A stretch of 12,444 bases of DNA from Actinomycetota bacterium (GTDB lineage Bacteria > Actinomycetota > Humimicrobiia > Humimicrobiales > Humimicrobiaceae): contig JAGYOJ010000022.1 of assembly GCA_018399435.1 (NCBI GenBank), positions 1 through 12,444 of the forward strand. The letters are read 5' to 3'. Numbering within the stretch: the first letter of the stretch is position 1; the number at the start of each line of letters is the position of its first letter. Below the pieces are notes generated by a model that saw only the letters and a list, made by a program, of their open reading frames with translations, had not been told where the DNA came from and made no database searches. Of this stretch, positions 1-5,729 are shown one piece after another. Both the position numbers and the translations under genes were made by a program.

Positions 1-20
1 TTATTATTATAACAGATATT

Positions 21-81
21 AGTGTTAAACACTAAATAAATTACTACTATGAGGAAAAATATTTTTCACTTAAAGTGAAAA
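21..81. promoter_or_regulatory. Two palindromic operator-like sites
   Basis: Two perfect palindromes, each with a single central base, lie upstream of the DUF89 gene. AGTGTTAAACACT occupies 21-33 (6-bp arms, centre 27). TTTTCACTTAAAGTGAAAA occupies 63-81 (9-bp arms, centre 72). They share a CACT/AGTG core in opposite half-site order. The second ends 19 bp before the predicted -35 box at 101, so a dimeric regulator bound there would act from upstream or on a divergent promoter to the left. A weak leftward -10 (ATTATA on this strand) is visible at 6-11. The palindromes are seen directly; the operator role is inference. Confidence 0.45.
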
Positions 82-100
82 CTACTAAAGTATAATTATT

Positions 101-129
101 TTGGAAAAAAAAGTCAATATCTGTATAAT
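101..129 (+). promoter_or_regulatory. Sigma-70-like promoter of the DUF89 gene
   Basis: A -35 box TTGGAA (101-106) and a perfect -10 box TATAAT (124-129) are separated by 17 bp. Transcription should start near 136. The start codon of the downstream gene is at 172, preceded by the ribosome binding site AGGTGAT at 160-166, 5 nt from the ATG. Box quality and spacing are close to ideal for housekeeping sigma factors. Confidence 0.7.
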
Positions 130-171
130 AGAACAGTTTATAGCAATCTTATTATTAGCAGGTGATATTTT

Positions 172-1059
172 ATGAAAAGTTATGTTGAATGTGTGCCATG
201 TGCATTAAACCAATGCATTAACACTTTAAATGTTTCTGGTGTTAGTGAAGATTTAAAAGAGAAAACTGTATCAAAATTAATTGAAAAACTAAAAAATTAC
301 AATTTTAATATACCTCCATCATATAATTCCGATATGGCTTATGAAACATGTAAAGAAGTTACAAAAATAAGCGACCCTTATTACAAGCTAAAGAAAAAAT
401 ATAATAAGCTAGCTTTAGAAATATATCCTGAATTGTCTGATATAGTTAAATCTTCAAATGACCCTCTTTATACTGCAGCTAAAATATCAGTTGAAGGCAA
501 TATTATAGATTTGGGAATTAACTTGCATTATGGCAAAGAAGTTGATTTCAAAAAAATAATTAACGATATAAGCAATATTCCATTAGCAATAAATGATTAT
601 AATAAATTTAAAGACTCCCTTGAGGATGCTGAAAATATATTATATATAGGGGATAATGCAGGCGAAATAGTTTTTGATAAGATTTTTGTGAGGGAAATAT
701 TAAAGAAAAAGAAAAATGTAATATTTTCTGTCAAATCAGGGCCTATTATAAATGATGCTACTATGGAGGATGCTAAAGAAACCGGCATTACTGATCTAGT
801 CAAGGTCATAGAGACTGGAGCTGCTAAAAGTGGAGTAAATTTTAATTATGTATCTGAAGAATTCATAAAAATTTTTAGAGGCGTTGATTTAATAATTAGT
901 AAGGGCCAGGCTAATTTTGAATGCCTTGATGAAATAGATAAAAACATTTTTTTTATCCTAAAAGCTAAATGTGCGAGAGTTGCAAATAGTCTAGGAGTTA
1001 ATTATTTAGATGTAGTATTAGTAAAGAAAAAACAAAAGTGGGGAAATAAAAAAGTTTAA
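172..1059 (+). CDS. DUF89 (ARMT1-like) metal-dependent damage-control phosphatase
   Basis: This 295-aa protein belongs to the DUF89 family (PF01937), in the short stand-alone form found in archaea and bacteria. Family members are Mn/Co/Ni-dependent phosphatases thought to hydrolyse harmful phosphorylated metabolites; the substrate here cannot be predicted. The N-terminus carries the cysteine pair typical of this subgroup (C7 and C10 in VECVPC) in a helical domain. The catalytic domain contains the conserved DNAGE motif at 161-165 (metal-binding D161 and N162), a second acidic site in PIINDAT at 191-197 (N194, D195), and KGQANFE at 244-250. C267 follows in LKAKC. Length is normal and the protein looks complete and cytosolic. 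A clear promoter and ribosome binding site support the start. The gene is monocistronic and its stop overlaps that of the next gene on the other strand. The family assignment is firm; the physiological role is not. Confidence 0.9.
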   Translation: MKSYVECVPCALNQCINTLNVSGVSEDLKEKTVSKLIEKLKNYNFNIPPSYNSDMAYETCKEVTKISDPYYKLKKKYNKLALEIYPELSDIVKSSNDPLYTAAKISVEGNIIDLGINLHYGKEVDFKKIINDISNIPLAINDYNKFKDSLEDAENILYIGDNAGEIVFDKIFVREILKKKKNVIFSVKSGPIINDATMEDAKETGITDLVKVIETGAAKSGVNFNYVSEEFIKIFRGVDLIISKGQANFECLDEIDKNIFFILKAKCARVANSLGVNYLDVVLVKKKQKWGNKKV

Positions 1060-1406
1060 TACCCTAGGCTTTTAAGCTTATCATCATCCAAGCCAAAAAA
1101 ATGCCCAATTTCGTGCAGGATAACTCTTTTAATATTTTTTTTGACTTGTTTCTCATTAGAACTTACCGATTCTATGGCTTTCTTGTAAATAGTTATTTTA
1201 TCGGGATATATATTTCTTTTTCCAGCTCTTTTTGTTATAGGCAATCCCTGGTACAGGCCTAATATTATTTTATTATTATTTTTTTTAGACTTTTTAATAT
1301 TGGCATCATCTATTACAACTCCAATATTTTCTAATCTTTGCCTGAACTTTTCAGGAAGTTCTTCTGAAACTTTAAGTATTAAGTTTCTAAATTCATCTAT
1401 TTCCAT
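1056..1406 (-). CDS. Zincin-like metallopeptidase family protein (PF06262)
   Basis: This is a 116-aa cytosolic protein of the small zincin family PF06262 (formerly DUF1025). The C-terminal signature HEIGHFFGLDDDKL (about 98-111) contains the HExxH zinc site, followed by the glycine and aspartate of the extended HExxHxxGxxD pattern, which supply the third ligand and the Met-turn region. The N-terminal third (EIDEFRNLILKVSEELPEKF) is the usual family start, so the ATG at 1406 is probably correct although no good Shine-Dalgarno sequence precedes it. The central segment reads LGLYQGLPITKR, also typical. Members are short, and their peptidase activity and targets are largely unproven. The gene converges on the DUF89 gene: its TAA (1056-1058) is interlocked with the TAA of that gene (1057-1059), a 4-nt coding overlap. 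There is no room for a terminator between them. Confidence 0.88.
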   Translation of the reverse strand: MEIDEFRNLILKVSEELPEKFRQRLENIGVVIDDANIKKSKKNNNKIILGLYQGLPITKRAGKRNIYPDKITIYKKAIESVSSNEKQVKKNIKRVILHEIGHFFGLDDDKLKSLGY

Positions 1407-1439
1407 ATTTTCTAAAAAAATTAGTGGTAGAAATATTAT

Positions 1440-1467
1440 TTTATAACATTTATCATAATCTTAACAA
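1440..1467 (-). promoter_or_regulatory. Possible leftward promoter of the zincin gene
   Basis: Read on the minus strand, TTGTTA (1467 to 1462) and TATAAA (1445 to 1440) are separated by 16 bp, placing a transcription start about 25-30 nt before the ATG at 1406. The region is AT-rich, so chance matches are common. It must also hold the galT promoter in the other direction, for which I see only a -10-like CATAAT at 1454-1459 and no convincing -35. Confidence 0.35.
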
Positions 1468-1492
1468 TATACACCTATAGGAGGCAAGTTGT

Positions 1493-2491
1493 ATGTCTAT
1501 TATAAGGCAGGATTTATCTACTAAAGATTGGACAATATTTGCAGTAGAAAGGTCAAAAAGGCCAAAAGACTTTAAACAAGATAGTCCGGACAAAAAAGAT
1601 ACCACCCACTTAGATGATTGCCCATTTTGCAAAGGGAATGAAAATAAAACGCCTAAGGAATTATTTAGAATAAGCGGTAATGGCAGCTGGTTAATAAGGG
1701 TAGTCCCGAATAAATATCCGGCCTTAAATCCCAGGCAAGAATTAAATTATTCTGTGGGCAGGCATATTAGCGGCCCATACTTAAATATGGAGGGAATAGG
1801 AAGCCATGAAGTCATAATAGAATCACCCAGGCATAATGATACAATTAGATCTCTGGATTTAGGACATTTAGAGAAAGTTTTATTTACATATAAGCAAAGA
1901 TATAAAGAGCTCAGCAAGAATGAAAATTATCAGCTTATTATTATTTTTAGAAATCATGGCGCAAGGGCTGGAACTTCTTTAGAGCACCCACATTCACAGC
2001 TAATAGCCACCCCTTTTGTGACTTCATATATTAGAAATAAATTATATGAAGCACAGAGATATTTTGATGATTTTGGAAAATGTGTTTATTGTGAAATGAT
2101 AAATTATGAAAAGAGGGCTAAAAAAAGGCTTGTTTACGAGAATGATAAATTTATTTCTTTTTGCCCTTATGCTGCAGTAGTACCATACCATATAATTATA
2201 TTGCCTAAAGATCACCAATCATGTTTTTCAGAAATTGAGGATAGCGATATTAAATATTTTGCTGATTCTTTAAAAAAAATATTTACGAAACTGCATAAAT
2301 TATTAGGTAATTTTGATTATAATTATGTAATTGACAGTGCGCCTCCAGATAAATTTGGCGAAAAGCATTACCATTGGCATTTAGAAATTCTTCCCAGGCT
2401 AACTACCAGGGCAGGGTTTGAGATAGGCTCAGGAGTGTATATAAATACAATCTTGCCTGAGGATTGTGCAGGATATTTGCGTGAAAATTAG
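1493..2491 (+). CDS. galT: Galactose-1-phosphate uridylyltransferase (HIT superfamily)
   Basis: This 332-aa enzyme of the GalT branch of the HIT superfamily transfers a nucleotidyl group between hexose-1-phosphates in the Leloir pathway, through a covalent histidine intermediate. Visible features in order: zinc-site cysteines C43 and C46 (CPFC), the family motif VPNKYPAL at 71-78, GSHEV at 113-117, the active-site HPHSQ at 165-169 with nucleophile H167, a second cysteine pair C197/C200 (CVYC), and the C-terminal HYHWH block (292-296). Length matches bacterial GalT. AGGAGG at 1479-1484, 8 nt before the ATG, fixes the start. The active site has Ser where E. coli GalT has Gly (HPHGQ). Ser occurs in some relatives that act on other sugar nucleotides, so an ADP-glucose phosphorylase-like activity is the main alternative. 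No galK or galE lies nearby. Confidence 0.87.
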   Translation: MSIIRQDLSTKDWTIFAVERSKRPKDFKQDSPDKKDTTHLDDCPFCKGNENKTPKELFRISGNGSWLIRVVPNKYPALNPRQELNYSVGRHISGPYLNMEGIGSHEVIIESPRHNDTIRSLDLGHLEKVLFTYKQRYKELSKNENYQLIIIFRNHGARAGTSLEHPHSQLIATPFVTSYIRNKLYEAQRYFDDFGKCVYCEMINYEKRAKKRLVYENDKFISFCPYAAVVPYHIIILPKDHQSCFSEIEDSDIKYFADSLKKIFTKLHKLLGNFDYNYVIDSAPPDKFGEKHYHWHLEILPRLTTRAGFEIGSGVYINTILPEDCAGYLREN

Positions 2492-2532
2492 TTTTAGCAA
2501 ATTTTCGATTACTCTAATATTAAAAGAAGTTA

Positions 2533-2541
2533 TGCTATAAT
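2533..2541 (+). promoter_or_regulatory. Extended -10 promoter of the site-2 protease gene
   Basis: TGCTATAAT at 2533-2541 is a perfect -10 box (2536-2541) with the extended TGn element. The position 17 bp upstream (TCTAAT, 2513-2518) is a poor -35, as is common for extended -10 promoters. The start codon lies 32 nt downstream, preceded by AAGGA at 2563-2567. Confidence 0.5.
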
Positions 2542-2572
2542 TTAGCAAATAATAAATTGAATAAGGAAAAAA

Positions 2573-3697
2573 ATGTTTAAATCATCAATAAAACTTTTTA
2601 AAGTATTTGGAATTGAAATAAGATTAGATTATAGCTGGTTTATAATATTTGCTTTATTTACTTACTATTTCGGATTTATTTATTTTCCAAGGGTTTTGCC
2701 GGACCAGAACCCAGGTATACTAGCTATTGTTACAATAATTACAGTATTTCTGTTTTTTTTCTCTGTCCTATTTCATGAAATGAGCCATTCCCTGGTAGCT
2801 AGGAGAAAAGGGATGCCCGTAAAAAGAATATCTCTATTTATTTTTGGAGGCATGGCTCAAATAGAAAAGGAAGCCAAGGATCCAGGCAGCGAATTTATTA
2901 TGGCTATTGCCGGTCCTGCAGCAAGTTTTGTTTTAGCTATTGTTTTTGGGGCTATTTGGTATTTTAGCCGGGGCATTGCTATCCTGGAAGAACCATTTAG
3001 ATATTTGGCCATAATAAATGTGGTATTAGGGACTTTTAATTTATTGCCAGGGTTTCCGCTTGATGGAGGAAGAGTGCTACGGTCAATTATCTGGCGTGTT
3101 ACTGACAGCCTAAAAAGGGCAACTTATATTGCTATGATATCTGGCAGGATTATAGGTTTTTTGATGGTTGCTGCAGGTATAGTATTTATCTTTTTAGGCA
3201 ATTTTATTGGTGGAATATGGTTTGCTTTTATCGGCTGGTTTTTACAGTCTTCTGCATATGCAAGTTACAGGCAAACTTTATTTGAAGTATCTGCCAAGGG
3301 GATTAAAGTTAGAAAAGTAATGAATGAGAATTTAGTAACTGTAAGCAAAGATATAACCTTGCGGGAAATGATAGATGATTACTTTATGAAATACAGGTAT
3401 GGAAGATTTCCTGTTGTTGAAAATAAAAGAAATCAGAAATTTATAGGGATTTTGTCCCTGCATGAGGTTAAAAATTTTTCAAAGGAAGAAAGGGAAAATA
3501 TAAAAGCAGGCGAGGTTGTAAACAGGGTAACAGATAAAGAAAAAGTTGACCCCGACATGGAAATTTCAGATGCAATTAAGCAAATGTCTAGAAATGGCCT
3601 CAGTCATTTAGTAGTCATGTCTGGAGATAAGATAAAGGGAATTATAACTAAAAGCGATGTAATTGAATTTATTAAATTCCAGACCGAGCTTCATTAA
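2573..3697 (+). CDS. Site-2 protease (M50 family) with C-terminal CBS pair
   Basis: This 374-aa integral membrane metalloprotease belongs to the M50/site-2 protease family, which cuts substrates inside or next to the membrane. The zinc site HEMSH is at 68-72 in a hydrophobic segment, and the second motif NLLPGFPLDGG is at 156-166, with D164 as the third zinc ligand. Hydrophobic stretches at about 21-36, 48-67, 108-130, 142-158, 186-208 and 211-225 suggest six membrane segments. The tail holds two CBS motifs (about 246-300 and 306-370), the SpoIVFB-like/M50B arrangement in which CBS domains bind adenine nucleotides and may gate activity. There is no PDZ domain, unlike RseP. The start has AAGGA 5 nt upstream. 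No anti-sigma factor or other obvious substrate is encoded nearby, so the target is unknown. Confidence 0.9.
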   Translation: MFKSSIKLFKVFGIEIRLDYSWFIIFALFTYYFGFIYFPRVLPDQNPGILAIVTIITVFLFFFSVLFHEMSHSLVARRKGMPVKRISLFIFGGMAQIEKEAKDPGSEFIMAIAGPAASFVLAIVFGAIWYFSRGIAILEEPFRYLAIINVVLGTFNLLPGFPLDGGRVLRSIIWRVTDSLKRATYIAMISGRIIGFLMVAAGIVFIFLGNFIGGIWFAFIGWFLQSSAYASYRQTLFEVSAKGIKVRKVMNENLVTVSKDITLREMIDDYFMKYRYGRFPVVENKRNQKFIGILSLHEVKNFSKEERENIKAGEVVNRVTDKEKVDPDMEISDAIKQMSRNGLSHLVVMSGDKIKGIITKSDVIEFIKFQTELH

Positions 3698-3705
3698 ATT
3701 ATAAT
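3677..3705 (+). promoter_or_regulatory. Possible promoter of the membrane protein/BASS operon
   Basis: A perfect TATAAT lies at 3700-3705, just past the site-2 protease stop codon. A weak -35 (TTCCAG, 3677-3682) is 17 bp upstream, inside the end of that gene. It would give a leader of about 83 nt containing the hairpin at 3728-3751. The -35 matches only three of six consensus bases. Confidence 0.35.
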
Positions 3706-3727
3706 ACCCCGTCCAATTATTCGGTTA

Positions 3728-3751
3728 ATATTTAGCAATAAGGCTAAATAT
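3728..3751. repeat. Perfect 9-bp inverted repeat in a leader
   Basis: ATATTTAGC (3728-3736) and GCTAAATAT (3743-3751) form a perfect 9-bp stem around the loop AATAAG. The stem is AT-rich and has no T-tract on either strand, so it is not a good intrinsic terminator. It could be an operator, an mRNA-stabilising hairpin or a weak stop after the site-2 protease gene. Confidence 0.45.
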
Positions 3752-3794
3752 AAAAATTAAAAGCAAGAAAAATCTAGAAAGTTAATAATTTAAA

Positions 3795-4535
3795 ATGAGA
3801 TTTAAAAAGTGGAGGCTAATATTAGCCTTATCATTAGTTGGTTTGTCGGCAGCATTGTATTTGGTTCACTTTTTTATTTTTAGGGATGCACATCATATTT
3901 TTATTTACCTTTTAGGGGATATTGCTTTTACCCCCATAGAAGTTTTAATAGTAACCTTAATTATACACAGGGTTTTAAGTGACAGGGAAAAAATGGTGAT
4001 GCTTAAAAAATTAAATATGGTTATCGGGGCTTTTTTTAGTGAAGTAGGCTTAAAGCTGATTTATATTTCAGCAGAATTTGACATAAAATCTGGTTATCTT
4101 ATGGACAAACTTTCCAATATTTCAAATTGGGAAGAGAAAGATTTTATTGAAGCTTCAAGAAATATAGATGAATATAAATTTAAAATTGACAGCAAGCAAG
4201 GGGACCTTGCACAATTAAAGGACTTTTTAACAAAAAGGCGTAATTTTTTATTGAGGCTTTTAGAAAACCCAAACCTATTGGAACATGAGAAGTTCACGGA
4301 ATTATTATGGGCAGTTTTTCATTTGACGGAAGAATTAGAATTCAGGGATAACTTAAATAATTTGCCGGAAAGCGATTGTGAGCATATATCTGGTGATATC
4401 TCTAGGGTTTATACCTTATTAACATCCGGCTGGGTTGACTATATAAAGCATCTAAAGGAGAGATATCCATATCTTTACTCATTGGCTGCAAGAATTAATC
4501 CATTTGATAAAGAAGCTACGCCAATAGTTAAATAA
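3795..4535 (+). CDS. Uncharacterised protein with two N-terminal membrane helices
   Basis: This 246-aa protein begins with a positively charged MRFKKWR and two hydrophobic helices (about 8-28 and 34-58), followed by a mostly helical, charged cytosolic region (about 60-246) rich in Leu, Glu and Lys. The stretch GDIAFTPIEVLIVTLI at about 41-56 and the LNMVIGAFFSEVG segment that follows the second helix look conserved. I believe they recur in hypothetical proteins of other bacteria, but I know no function. No Pfam domain is recognisable to me. The start is limited by an in-frame stop at 3786-3788, and no good ribosome binding site precedes the ATG. The BASS transporter gene starts 7 bp after its stop, so the two are almost certainly co-transcribed and probably translationally coupled. 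A regulatory or accessory role towards the transporter is possible, but this is only inference. Confidence 0.8.
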   Translation: MRFKKWRLILALSLVGLSAALYLVHFFIFRDAHHIFIYLLGDIAFTPIEVLIVTLIIHRVLSDREKMVMLKKLNMVIGAFFSEVGLKLIYISAEFDIKSGYLMDKLSNISNWEEKDFIEASRNIDEYKFKIDSKQGDLAQLKDFLTKRRNFLLRLLENPNLLEHEKFTELLWAVFHLTEELEFRDNLNNLPESDCEHISGDISRVYTLLTSGWVDYIKHLKERYPYLYSLAARINPFDKEATPIVK

Positions 4536-4542
4536 ATTTAAT

Positions 4543-5454
4543 ATGTTTTTTGTTAAGCTGTTTAAGAATAGGAACTTCATATTTATATTAGCCTTAGCCC
4601 TAGGCTTAATTTTGGGAGAAAATGCATGGTGGCTGCAGTATTTGACTATTCCAGCTTTAGCAGTAGTGATGACTGTTTCCATGACTCAGCTGCCATTAAA
4701 GGAAATCAAAAAAGGTAAGGGTATATTTAAGCCAATTTTATGGGCTTTTATTTTAAATTATGTTGTTTTTGGCACCGCTATATTATTGTTGTCATATTTT
4801 TTAATAGATGATCAACAGTTATGGTTTGGATTTGTCATAATTGCAGCATCTCCGCCCGGCGTAGCTATAGCTCCATTTACAGGATTATTATCAGGAAAGG
4901 TAAAGTTCTCATTAATAGGCGTTATAGGGGCTTATTTTGCATCTTTGTTAATAATACCCCTAATGGGTTTAATTTTTATTGGGGGAAATTTAATTCAACC
5001 AATTAAAATAATTGTTCTATTATTAGAGCTGATTGTAGCGCCTTTTATCATTTCCCAGGTTTTAATTAAATTTAAAGCCGATAGATTTGTAAAGAAGTGG
5101 CGTGGCCTGTTTGTTAATTGGGGGTTATTTATAGTAATATTTGCAGTTATTGCCCTCAATAGGGAAGCATTGTTTAAAAATCCAAAAATTTTGGCTATTA
5201 CTGCTTTAATTTCATTTATTGTTGTTTTTGGGCTGGGCTTTTTAGTTGAATTTATACTTAAGAAAATAAAATTCCAAAATAACCTCAGGGGCCCTTTTAT
5301 TCTTTTAGCTACAATAAAAAACGGTGGCTTTGCAGCAGCTACAGCATTATCTCTATTTGGCAATGAAGCTTCTCTGCCGGGGGCTGTTTTATCTGTTTTT
5401 TTAATTTTATTTTTAATTGTTATTAGTTTGAGATCTAAAAAAATTACAGCTTAA
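4543..5454 (+). CDS. BASS-family (bile acid:sodium symporter-like) transporter
   Basis: This 303-aa, highly hydrophobic protein has about ten predicted membrane segments, matching the BASS/SBF fold (PF01758 and relatives). Family members use a sodium gradient to move organic anions such as bile acids, pantoate, pyruvate or other carboxylates, and some relatives handle arsenite. Diagnostic segments are ASPPGVAIAPF (about 102-112), with the proline/glycine break of one crossed helix, and TIKNGGFAAATALSLFG (about 259-275), with GNEASLPGAV following. The substrate cannot be read from the sequence; no arsenic or bile-salt genes are nearby. No Shine-Dalgarno sequence is visible before the ATG, which sits 7 bp after the stop of the upstream membrane protein. 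Translation therefore probably depends on coupling to it. The next start of transcription downstream is the separate promoter at 5506. Confidence 0.82.
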   Translation: MFFVKLFKNRNFIFILALALGLILGENAWWLQYLTIPALAVVMTVSMTQLPLKEIKKGKGIFKPILWAFILNYVVFGTAILLLSYFLIDDQQLWFGFVIIAASPPGVAIAPFTGLLSGKVKFSLIGVIGAYFASLLIIPLMGLIFIGGNLIQPIKIIVLLLELIVAPFIISQVLIKFKADRFVKKWRGLFVNWGLFIVIFAVIALNREALFKNPKILAITALISFIVVFGLGFLVEFILKKIKFQNNLRGPFILLATIKNGGFAAATALSLFGNEASLPGAVLSVFLILFLIVISLRSKKITA

Positions 5455-5505
5455 TATAATATAAGTTATTGTACTTCTATTATAACAATTTTATTCATAT
5501 TTATC

Positions 5506-5534
5506 TTGACTTATTTAATAAATAATATTATATT
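5506..5534 (+). promoter_or_regulatory. Promoter of the structured leader and CAP operon
   Basis: TTGACT (5506-5511) and TATATT (5529-5534) are 17 bp apart, which predicts transcription from about 5541. It starts a leader of about 190 nt before the CAP-domain start codon at 5730. That length, with the structures inside it, argues for regulation in the leader. Confidence 0.65.
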
Positions 5535-5583
5535 AAGTATTAATAGTTTAATTGAAAATTAATTAATTACTATATTAGTTTTT

Positions 5584-5661
5584 AGTAATAGGGGCGATGA
5601 CTTACATTTCGTGTTTGGGCACCTGAAATGTAAGGAGCTAGTGGTGCAACCGGCTATTACT
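5584..5661 (+). ncRNA. Candidate riboswitch aptamer with pseudoknot, class unassigned
   Basis: The leader folds by eye into a compact three-part structure. P1 is AGTAATAG (5584-5591) with CTATTACT (5654-5661), 8 bp. P2 is CTTACATTTC (5601-5610) with GAAATGTAAG (5625-5634), 10 bp, perfect. The P2 loop contains GCACC (5619-5623), complementary to GGTGC (5643-5647) in the junction between P2 and P1: a 5-bp pseudoknot. G-rich unpaired segments (GGGCGATGA at 5592-5600; GAGCTAGT at 5635-5642) flank P2 and are candidates for a ligand pocket. An intrinsic terminator follows at once. I compared it from memory with fluoride, ZTP, c-di-AMP, c-di-GMP, SAM, T-box and cobalamin RNAs and found no convincing match. 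The base pairs are seen directly; the riboswitch function is inference. Confidence 0.65.
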
Positions 5662-5683
5662 CTATTTTTGTGTTTTCAAATGT

Positions 5684-5719
5684 AAGCCATTTAGCCTTAA
5701 ACTAGATGGCTTTTTATTT
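5684..5719 (+). terminator. Intrinsic terminator in the CAP gene leader
   Basis: An 11-bp stem (AAGCCATTTAG, 5684-5694, with CTAGATGGCTT, 5702-5712; one G-U pair) encloses the loop CCTTAAA and runs into TTTTTATTT (5711-5719). It lies 10 nt before the CAP start codon, so it ends transcripts before translation can begin. Its 5' foot (AAG, 5684-5686) is also the end of a copy of AAATGTAAG (5678-5686) that can pair with the 5' strand of P2, so the terminator is probably conditional. Confidence 0.85.
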
Positions 5720-5729
5720 GGGAGCATTA

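Noticed and set aside
597..809. 70-codon minus-strand frame inside the DUF89 gene
   Set aside because: It lies wholly opposite a well-supported gene, has low-complexity composition and no ribosome binding site.
4995..5363. 122-codon minus-strand frame inside the BASS transporter gene
   Set aside because: It is an antisense shadow of a hydrophobic gene. The protein is Asn/Ile/Lys-rich and unlike any family.
5591..5661. Match of the leader to known riboswitches: fluoride (GGGCGATGA start), T-box (GTGGTGCAACCGG resembling GGTGGNACCGCG), c-di-AMP or cobalamin
   Set aside because: The fluoride RNA needs a GCCC partner and a different 3' end; the T-box lacks stem I and has an extra nucleotide; the conserved cores of the c-di-AMP and cobalamin RNAs are absent. 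This was judged from memory, so a covariance-model search remains decisive.
5584..5661. Integron attC site or IS200/IS605-type end
   Set aside because: No attC R-box sequences are present, no transposase or integrase is nearby, and the promoter, terminator and gene layout fits a leader RNA better.
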